DNA of 46,384 nt from contig CAJOOZ010000122.1 of NCBI GenBank assembly GCA_905236705.1, forward strand, positions 1-46,384, written 5' to 3'. Shown one piece after another: positions 41,330 through 46,384 of the stretch. Below the pieces are notes generated by a model. The model ran no database searches, was not told the DNA's origin, and saw only the letters and a program-made list of their open reading frames with translations. The DNA is from an uncultured Lachnospiraceae bacterium. GTDB lineage: Bacteria > Bacillota > Clostridia > Lachnospirales > Lachnospiraceae. Made by a program: the position numbers and the translations under genes. The stretch's first letter is position 1, and every line of letters begins with the position of its first letter.

Positions 41330-42441
41330 AAGTCATGGCCGGCCGCATGGATCGCGGCTTTTTCAAGTATCAGGACGAATTCGAAGAAAAAGCACTTCAG
41401 GTACTGCGCAGCGGCTGGTATGTGCTGGGCAAAGAGGTGGAGACCTTCGAAAAGGATTTTGCGGATTTTGTGGGCACCGGATATTGCGTAGGCGTGGCCA
41501 GCGGACTGGATGCTCTGTATCTGGCTTTCAGAGCGCTCGGCATCGGAGAGGGAGACGAGGTGATCGTCCAGGCCAATACCTATATCGCCTCCGTGATGGG
41601 CATTACCATGAACGGCGCCACGCCGGTGTTTGTGGAGCCTGACGAATACTACGGGATCGATGCGGATGCGATAGAGGCGGCGGTGACGGAGCGCACCAGG
41701 GCAGTGCTGGTTGTGCACCTGTATGGACAGCCCTGCGATATGGCAGGCGTGCAGAAGGTGACGAGGCGTCACGGCCTGAAGCTGGTGGAGGATTGCGCCC
41801 AGTCTCACGGCAGTTCCTATGGCGGGCAGAATACCGGAAGCTTTGGAGATATCGGATGCTTTTCCTTTTACCCTTCCAAGAATCTGGGGGCCTTCGGAGA
41901 CGGCGGGGCAGTGACCACGGATGACGAGGCTCTGGCTGAGCAGATCAGAATGCTGCGCAATTACGGCAGCCGCAAACGCTATTACAACGAAGAGGTAGGC
42001 GTTAATTCCCGCCTGGATGAGATGCAGGCGGGGCTTTTGTCTGTGCGGCTGTCCCATATGGATGAGATCACCAAAGAGAGACAGCGGATCGCGGCTCTTT
42101 ACGACAGGCTGCTGCAGCCGGTGGGCGGGGCATTTGAAAAACCGCTGAAAAGAGAGGGCGCCACCCATGTCTATCACCAGTACGTGATCAGGGTCAGGGA
42201 TAAGCAGACGAGAGAAAGCCTGATCGGCTATCTGAAAGACAGGGAGATCGGCACCATTATCCATTATCCCATTCCGCCTCATTTATCGGAGGCCTACGGA
42301 TATCTGGGATATACCAAAGGGAGCTTTGCAAAGGCCGAGAGTTTTGCGGACAGAGTGCTGAGCCTTCCGATGTATAACGGCATGACGCTTAAAGAGCAGG
42401 AGTATGTGATCGACGCGCTGAACGCGTTTGTCCCGTTATGA
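41326..42441 (+). CDS. DegT/DnrJ/EryC1 sugar aminotransferase
   Basis: 371-residue PLP-dependent nucleotide-sugar aminotransferase. SGLDALYLAFRALGIGEGDEVIV near residue 59 and EDCAQSHGSSYGG near 152 are the cofactor motifs; the Schiff-base Lys is in SFYPSKNLGAFGDGGAV near 183. The closest relation by context is FdtB/QdtB-type 3-aminotransferases, because the next gene is an FdtA-type ketoisomerase. It would convert a dTDP-3-keto-6-deoxyhexose to its 3-amino form. Start at 41326 with AGGAAG upstream; an ATG at 41335 is an alternative. RfbA/RfbB (dTDP-glucose synthesis) and an N-acetyltransferase are not in the window. Confidence 0.92.
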   Translation: MKVMAGRMDRGFFKYQDEFEEKALQVLRSGWYVLGKEVETFEKDFADFVGTGYCVGVASGLDALYLAFRALGIGEGDEVIVQANTYIASVMGITMNGATPVFVEPDEYYGIDADAIEAAVTERTRAVLVVHLYGQPCDMAGVQKVTRRHGLKLVEDCAQSHGSSYGGQNTGSFGDIGCFSFYPSKNLGAFGDGGAVTTDDEALAEQIRMLRNYGSRKRYYNEEVGVNSRLDEMQAGLLSVRLSHMDEITKERQRIAALYDRLLQPVGGAFEKPLKREGATHVYHQYVIRVRDKQTRESLIGYLKDREIGTIIHYPIPPHLSEAYGYLGYTKGSFAKAESFADRVLSLPMYNGMTLKEQEYVIDALNAFVPL

Positions 42442-42482
42442 CCTTTTGGTTTCAACAAAAACGAGAATAAGAGAAGATCAGT

Positions 42483-42911
42483 ATGAGCATAAACAGACCT
42501 AATATTAAAGAGCAGTACAAAATTCTGGAATTCGGTGAATTCGGCGACGAGAGAGGAAACCTCGTGGTAGCCGAAGGCGACGGCATGGACATCCCCTTTC
42601 AGATCAAACGCGTATTCTATATGTACGGCTCCGATGCCACGGTAGAGCGCGGACATCACGCCAACCGGGAATCCGAATTTGTGCTGATCAATGTCAGCGG
42701 CACCAGCCGCGTCAAGGTAGACAACGGCTACGAGACCGATGTGATCGAGCTGAACAAACCCAGAATGGGCCTGTACATACCCACCATGATGTGGAAGGAT
42801 ATGTACGATTTCTCTGCGGATTCCGTACTGCTGGTACTGACCAACACCCATTTTGATGAATCGGAATATATCCGCGACTATGATGCATACCTGAAAGAGG
42901 TCAGAGGATGA
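42483..42911 (+). CDS. fdtA: FdtA-type dTDP-sugar 3,4-ketoisomerase
   Basis: 142-residue cupin of the FdtA/QdtA/WxcM family, isomerising dTDP-4-keto-6-deoxyglucose to the 3-keto sugar. FQIKRVFYMYGSDATVERGHHANRESEFVLINVSG near residue 37-70 has the paired His of the active site (GHHANR; the family commonly has GGHAH), then VIELNKPRMGLYIPTMMWKDMYDFS. The length is normal. 41 bp after the aminotransferase; overlaps the next GT2 by 4 bp (ATGA). The pair with the aminotransferase predicts Fuc3N or Qui3N synthesis; which one depends on the FdtA/QdtA stereochemistry and cannot be read here. Confidence 0.88.
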   Translation: MSINRPNIKEQYKILEFGEFGDERGNLVVAEGDGMDIPFQIKRVFYMYGSDATVERGHHANRESEFVLINVSGTSRVKVDNGYETDVIELNKPRMGLYIPTMMWKDMYDFSADSVLLVLTNTHFDESEYIRDYDAYLKEVRG

Positions 42912-43846
42912 GTAAAATCTCGATCGTGGTGCCGGTGTATTACAATGCCGACACCCTGATGATGTTATACGAGGATATGAAAGAAAAGATCCTCCATAAG
43001 CTGGGTGACTATGAGCTGGTCTTTGTGGATGACGGCTCCGGTGATGAATCCTGGGAGATCATGAATCAGATCCGACAGAAGGAACCAGACGGAAATGTTC
43101 AGTGTGTCAGACTTTCGAGAAATTTTGGAGAGCATGCCGCCCTGCTGGCGGGACTGTCCGTCTGCACCGGCGACTGCGCCGTGACCAAGCAGGCAGATCT
43201 GCAGGAGGATTCCGAGATCATCCTCGAGATGTATGAGAGCTGGAAAAAGGGCAACAAGGTCGTACTCGCCGTCCGCAGGGAGCGGGACGAAAACCCGGTC
43301 AAGAAGTTTTTTGCCCACCTGTATTATGTCATTATTCACAGGTTCGTGCAGGAAAAAATGCCCGTCGGCGGATGCGACTGCTATCTCATTGACAGACAGG
43401 TGATCGAAGTGCTGGAAAGGCTCGATGAGAAGAACTCCTCCCTGACACTGCAGGTGCTGTGGGCCGGCTTCAAGACGGATTCCATCTACTTCCACCGCAA
43501 GGACAGAGAGGTGGGCAAGTCCCGCTGGACCCTGTCCAAGAAGGTGAAGCTGGCAATGGATTCCATGATGAGCTTTTCCTATGCCCCCATTAGGTTTATG
43601 TCCGGCGTGGGCGTTGCTTTTTTTATTCTGGCCGTGCTGATGATGATCGAGGTGATCATCGAAAAATTCACTGTCGGAACCCCGATCCTGGGCTGGGCAT
43701 CGCTGATGTGCGTGGTGCTTTTTTCCTTCGGCGTGATGATGCTGATGATGGGAATGCTCGGCGAATATGTCTGGCGTGCGCTGGATGCCTCACGCAACCG
43801 CCCGCCGTTTTTGATTGATGAGATCAGGAAGAACAAAGAGGAGTAA
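42908..43846 (+). CDS. GtrB-like membrane GT2
   Basis: 312 residues: a DPM/GtrB-type GT2 catalytic domain followed by two C-terminal membrane helices near residues 235-255 and 268-290. IVVPVYYNADTLMMLYEDM opens it, LVFVDDGSGDESWEIM near 36 binds nucleotide, and FGEHAALLAGL near 74 fits the family. The usual DADLQDPPE reads KQADLQEDSE, so the first Asp is Gln while the second Asp and LQ are kept. RKDREVGKSRWTLSKKVKLAMDS near 198 is the membrane-proximal signature. It would load a sugar onto undecaprenyl phosphate. NeuB begins 6 bp after its stop. Confidence 0.9.
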   Translation: MSKISIVVPVYYNADTLMMLYEDMKEKILHKLGDYELVFVDDGSGDESWEIMNQIRQKEPDGNVQCVRLSRNFGEHAALLAGLSVCTGDCAVTKQADLQEDSEIILEMYESWKKGNKVVLAVRRERDENPVKKFFAHLYYVIIHRFVQEKMPVGGCDCYLIDRQVIEVLERLDEKNSSLTLQVLWAGFKTDSIYFHRKDREVGKSRWTLSKKVKLAMDSMMSFSYAPIRFMSGVGVAFFILAVLMMIEVIIEKFTVGTPILGWASLMCVVLFSFGVMMLMMGMLGEYVWRALDASRNRPPFLIDEIRKNKEE

Positions 43847-43852
43847 GAAAAC

Positions 43853-44737
43853 ATGGCAAACAAAAAAATCAACATCGGCGGCTATGAGATCACGGAAAAC
43901 AGCCGCCCTTACATGATCGCAGAGATCGGTATTAACCACAACGGCGACGTAGACATCGCCAAGCGTCTGATGGATGCGGCAAATGCCACAGGCTGGCACA
44001 GTGTCAAGTTCCAAAAGAGAACCCCCGAGCTGGCAGTGCCCGAGGCACAGAAGAGCCAGCCCAAATCCACTCCCTGGGGTGATATGACCTATCTGGAATA
44101 CAAATACCGGGTGGAATTCGAAAAGCCCGAATATGACATCATTGATGCCTATTGCAGAGACAAAGGCATGGCGTGGAGCGCATCCCCCTGGGATCTGCCG
44201 AGCCTGGAATTTCTTCTGAAATATGATATCCCGTACATTAAGATTGCCAGCGCCTCCAACGGTCGGGACAGCATGCTCAGGGCAGCGGCGGAGAGTAAAG
44301 TACCCGTCATCATGTCCACCGGCATGACCGAGATGGAAGAGATCGACCATGCTGTGGAGATTCTTGAAAAATACGGCAACGGCGATTACATCCTGATGCA
44401 CACCAACAGTGCCTATCCGGCACCTGTGGGAGATCTGAACCTGCGGATGATCGAGACTTTGAAAAAGCGCTTTGACTGCCTTGTTGGCTACAGCGGACAC
44501 GAAGCCAACCTTGAGCCCACCATTGCCGCTGTGGTACTGGGTGCCTGCGCCATCGAGCGCCATGTGACCCTCTCCCATGAGATGTGGGGCTCCGACCAGA
44601 AGGCCAGTCTGGAAGTGCATGCCATGGATATGCTGTGCAAACGCATCAATGCAGTATACGATGCTCTGGGCGACGGCGTGAAATACATGTCCGAGGCTGA
44701 GGCTGTCCAGAGGAAGAAGCTTCGCACGACGGATTAA
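43853..44737 (+). CDS. neuB: NeuB-like sialic-acid synthase family protein, lacking SAF domain
   Basis: NeuB family enzymes condense phosphoenolpyruvate with an N-acyl-hexosamine to give a nonulosonic acid. It has 294 residues against about 340-350 for full NeuB, and the C-terminal antifreeze-like SAF domain is missing. The TIM barrel has AEIGINHNGDVDIAKRL near residue 22, KIASASNGRD near 128, STGMTEMEEIDHAVE near 150, GYSGHE near 213 and ACAIERHVTLSHEMWGSDQ near 230. The metal-binding His of both last motifs are kept; the usual GPDH reads GSDQ. GAGGAG precedes the ATG. NeuA and NeuC are not in the window, so the sugar made is unknown. Confidence 0.85.
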   Translation: MANKKINIGGYEITENSRPYMIAEIGINHNGDVDIAKRLMDAANATGWHSVKFQKRTPELAVPEAQKSQPKSTPWGDMTYLEYKYRVEFEKPEYDIIDAYCRDKGMAWSASPWDLPSLEFLLKYDIPYIKIASASNGRDSMLRAAAESKVPVIMSTGMTEMEEIDHAVEILEKYGNGDYILMHTNSAYPAPVGDLNLRMIETLKKRFDCLVGYSGHEANLEPTIAAVVLGACAIERHVTLSHEMWGSDQKASLEVHAMDMLCKRINAVYDALGDGVKYMSEAEAVQRKKLRTTD

Positions 44738-44799
44738 TCATTCAGGGTACAAAGTGTATTCTGTCTAAACTGACAAATATGAGGTGAATATATAATCCC

Positions 44800-46224
44800 A
44801 TGCATGCGATCAACCGTAAGGGAAGACTGATAGAGACATACAGCTTAATACTCATTGACTTAATCTGCGTTGCGGCGGCCTACGTCACAGCGCTGGTTTT
44901 GCGTTTTCAGAGTATCGAAGCATCTCTGTCCAATCCCCTCCACTATACGGTGGGGCTCTATCTGATGCTGCTGTGTGTTCTGTACGGTGTGATGATGGAC
45001 TGGAACAGGGGGATCTTCAAAAGGGGCAAATATCGTGAGGCTGTGGCTGTGGCCAAATATGATTTTCTCATGATGCTGGCCATTCTGGTGATCCTTTATA
45101 TTACACAGCAGGGCGGCGATTATTCCCGTCTGACCTTCGGCTATTTTACCATTGCCAATTTCATCTATACGTATCTGCTGCAGAGCGCTTTCAAGTGGTT
45201 CATGTCCGGTTACTATAATCATTCCAGAAATGCGGATCAACTTATGATCGTGACTGAGGAAGCGTATGCCGATGAGATCATCAAAAAGATCAAATCTTCA
45301 AAAGACTGGAATTACCGGATATCCTCCGTGGTCGTGATGGACACGGATGCTACCGGCAGTGAGATACGGGGAGTACCCGTGACGGGAAATAAAGAGACCT
45401 TGTTTGAAGTATCCCGTCAGATGCCACTGGATCAGGTGTTTATGTATCTGCCCCATGCATCGGTGGATGAGATCAGGGAGTATATCGTGGATTTTGAGAC
45501 CATGGGAGTGGTCGTTCATTACAATGTGGAACTCAGGGAGCTGAATCTGAGCGGTAAAACGGCAGGCAGCTTTGCGGACTACTCCGTGATGACTTTTTCC
45601 CTTCAATATATGGACTATCGCCGTATGTTGATCAAACGGTTTATAGATCTCATCGGCGGTTTGTTGGGTAGCGTCTTTACCATCATTCTGACGCCTTTTC
45701 TGGCGCTGGCGATCAAGCTCGAATCGAGAGGGCCGGTATTTTTTTCGCAGGTCAGGATCGGCAAAAACGGCAGACGCTTCAGGATCTATAAATTCCGTTC
45801 CATGTATATCGATGCGGAAGAAAGAAAAAAAGAACTGCAGGATCAAAATGAGATGGGTGATAATCTTATGTTCAAGATGGAAAACGACCCAAGGATCACC
45901 CATGTGGGTAAATTGCTTCGCAAGACCAGCCTGGATGAATTTCCCCAGTTTTTCAACGTTCTCAAGGGGGATATGTCCCTGGTGGGTACCAGACCGCCGA
46001 CAGAGGAGGAGTTTGAACAGTACAACAACTACTACCGCAGGCGGATGAGCATCACCCCTGGACTTACGGGAATGTGGCAGGTCAAGGGCAGAGGCGTGGT
46101 AACGGATTTTGAGGATGTGGTCAGATATGATTTGGAATATATCGACAACTGGTCACTGTATCTGGATTTCAAGATCCTGCTTCAGACCGTGGGAGTGGTC
46201 TTGTTCGGGAAGGGCGCTAAATAG
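44800..46224 (+). CDS. Initiating polyprenyl sugar-phosphate transferase (WbaP type)
   Basis: 474 residues. Four N-terminal membrane helices (to about residue 130), a nucleotide-binding-like domain near 145-260, another helix near 282-302, and the C-terminal sugar-transferase domain. That domain has FRIYKFRSM near 326, ENDPRITHVGKLLRKTSLDEFPQFFNVLKGDMSLVGTRPP near 360-400 and ITPGLTGMWQVKGRG near 417. It starts the glycan by moving a sugar phosphate to undecaprenyl phosphate. The start is unusual: the nearest Shine-Dalgarno (AGGTG, 44782-44786) is 13 nt away, and a TATAAT at 44791 lies only 3 nt upstream of the ATG. An in-frame ATA at 44788 would have better spacing, but ATA starts are rare. 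Confidence 0.92.
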   Translation: MHAINRKGRLIETYSLILIDLICVAAAYVTALVLRFQSIEASLSNPLHYTVGLYLMLLCVLYGVMMDWNRGIFKRGKYREAVAVAKYDFLMMLAILVILYITQQGGDYSRLTFGYFTIANFIYTYLLQSAFKWFMSGYYNHSRNADQLMIVTEEAYADEIIKKIKSSKDWNYRISSVVVMDTDATGSEIRGVPVTGNKETLFEVSRQMPLDQVFMYLPHASVDEIREYIVDFETMGVVVHYNVELRELNLSGKTAGSFADYSVMTFSLQYMDYRRMLIKRFIDLIGGLLGSVFTIILTPFLALAIKLESRGPVFFSQVRIGKNGRRFRIYKFRSMYIDAEERKKELQDQNEMGDNLMFKMENDPRITHVGKLLRKTSLDEFPQFFNVLKGDMSLVGTRPPTEEEFEQYNNYYRRRMSITPGLTGMWQVKGRGVVTDFEDVVRYDLEYIDNWSLYLDFKILLQTVGVVLFGKGAK

Positions 46225-46252
46225 GTATAAGAACGGAAAGGGGAGTCAGACC

Positions 46253-46384
46253 GTGAAAGAATTTAATACGACAGCCGTATGTATTCCGACAAAGCACTAT
46301 ATGGTTGATCTCTCCGAGAGAGTGAAAGCCATAGAGCAGCTTGTGGATAACGGAAAGTATTTTACGATCAACAGGGCAAGACAG
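46253..46384 (+). CDS. AAA-ATPase-like protein, N-terminus only (cut by window end)
   Basis: The first 44 codons, from a GTG at 46253 with GGGGAG 7 nt upstream. The residues (FNTTAVCIPTKHYMVDLSER, then VDNGKYFTINRARQ) match the N-terminus of the AAA-ATPase-like family that in Lachnospiraceae usually carries a C-terminal PD-(D/E)XK nuclease-like domain; the Walker A would be just beyond the last base. These genes are often present in many copies in one genome. 28 nt after the sugar transferase, same strand. Function not established. Confidence 0.7.
   Translation, partial: MKEFNTTAVCIPTKHYMVDLSERVKAIEQLVDNGKYFTINRARQ

Noticed and set aside
4163-46224. Flagellin glycosylation island, given NeuB and flagellar genes in one window
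   Set aside because: The flagellar genes lie 37 kb from neuB, no flagellin gene or motility glycosyltransferase is present, and an initiating lipid-linked transferase and flippase argue for an undecaprenyl-linked surface glycan.

Overview
The window looks like chromosome of a motile, low-to-mid G+C Gram-positive anaerobe of the Clostridia, most likely Lachnospiraceae. The grounds are a Bacillus-like mbl-flhO-flhP block, a sigma-D type flagellar promoter, comFC next to yvyF, cdaA-cdaR, purine-rich Shine-Dalgarno sites, and the family composition of a large cell-surface glycan region. That assignment is inference; no rRNA, tRNA, CRISPR array or insertion sequence was seen.

Region 1 (1-13.9 kb, housekeeping and motility): the 3' part of uvrA; mbl behind two tandem sigma-A type promoters and a terminator; then flhO, flhP and a rod-binding flgJ-type gene behind a sigma-D type promoter. 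Between flhP and flgJ lies an unusual 54-bp tandem palindromic repeat in which copies carry their own Shine-Dalgarno site and ATG. After a terminator come recD2, comFC, yvyF, two uncharacterised membrane-protein genes, the c-di-AMP synthase gene cdaA and its regulator cdaR. A monocistronic HPr gene follows, with its own promoter and terminator.

Region 2 (13.9-41 kb, surface glycans): leuA leads into a long stretch of envelope genes. These are a one-domain ectodomain protein paired with a DUF2142 membrane protein, three family-2 glycosyltransferases, a GT-C enzyme, a DUF3048 lipoprotein and a reverse-strand fucosyltransferase-like gene. Then come a GT4 and a GT2, a dolichyl-phosphate-mannose-synthase-like GT2 with a DUF2304 partner, two GT-C type proteins and three consecutive acyltransferase-3 genes. 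Two large reverse-strand membrane proteins, a Wzx-type flippase and a reverse-strand sialyltransferase-like gene complete the stretch. Translational-coupling overlaps (ATGA) are common.

Region 3 (41.2-46.2 kb): a new promoter drives a DegT-type aminotransferase, an FdtA-type ketoisomerase, a GtrB-like GT2, a short NeuB homologue and a WbaP-type initiating sugar-phosphate transferase. Taken together this suggests a surface polysaccharide or glycoprotein glycan with a 3-amino-3,6-dideoxyhexose and possibly a nonulosonic-acid-like sugar, O-acylated, begun on undecaprenyl phosphate and flipped by Wzx. The window ends in the first 44 codons of an AAA-ATPase-like gene.

The most unusual signals are: a divergent promoter pair (38.2-38.3 kb) in which both start codons lie 7-9 nt from perfectly spaced -10 boxes with no Shine-Dalgarno site, implying leaderless transcripts for two glycan genes; the tandem repeat that duplicates a translation start before flgJ; a recurring intergenic hairpin beginning GAGCAA; and several glycosyltransferases with altered active-site motifs.
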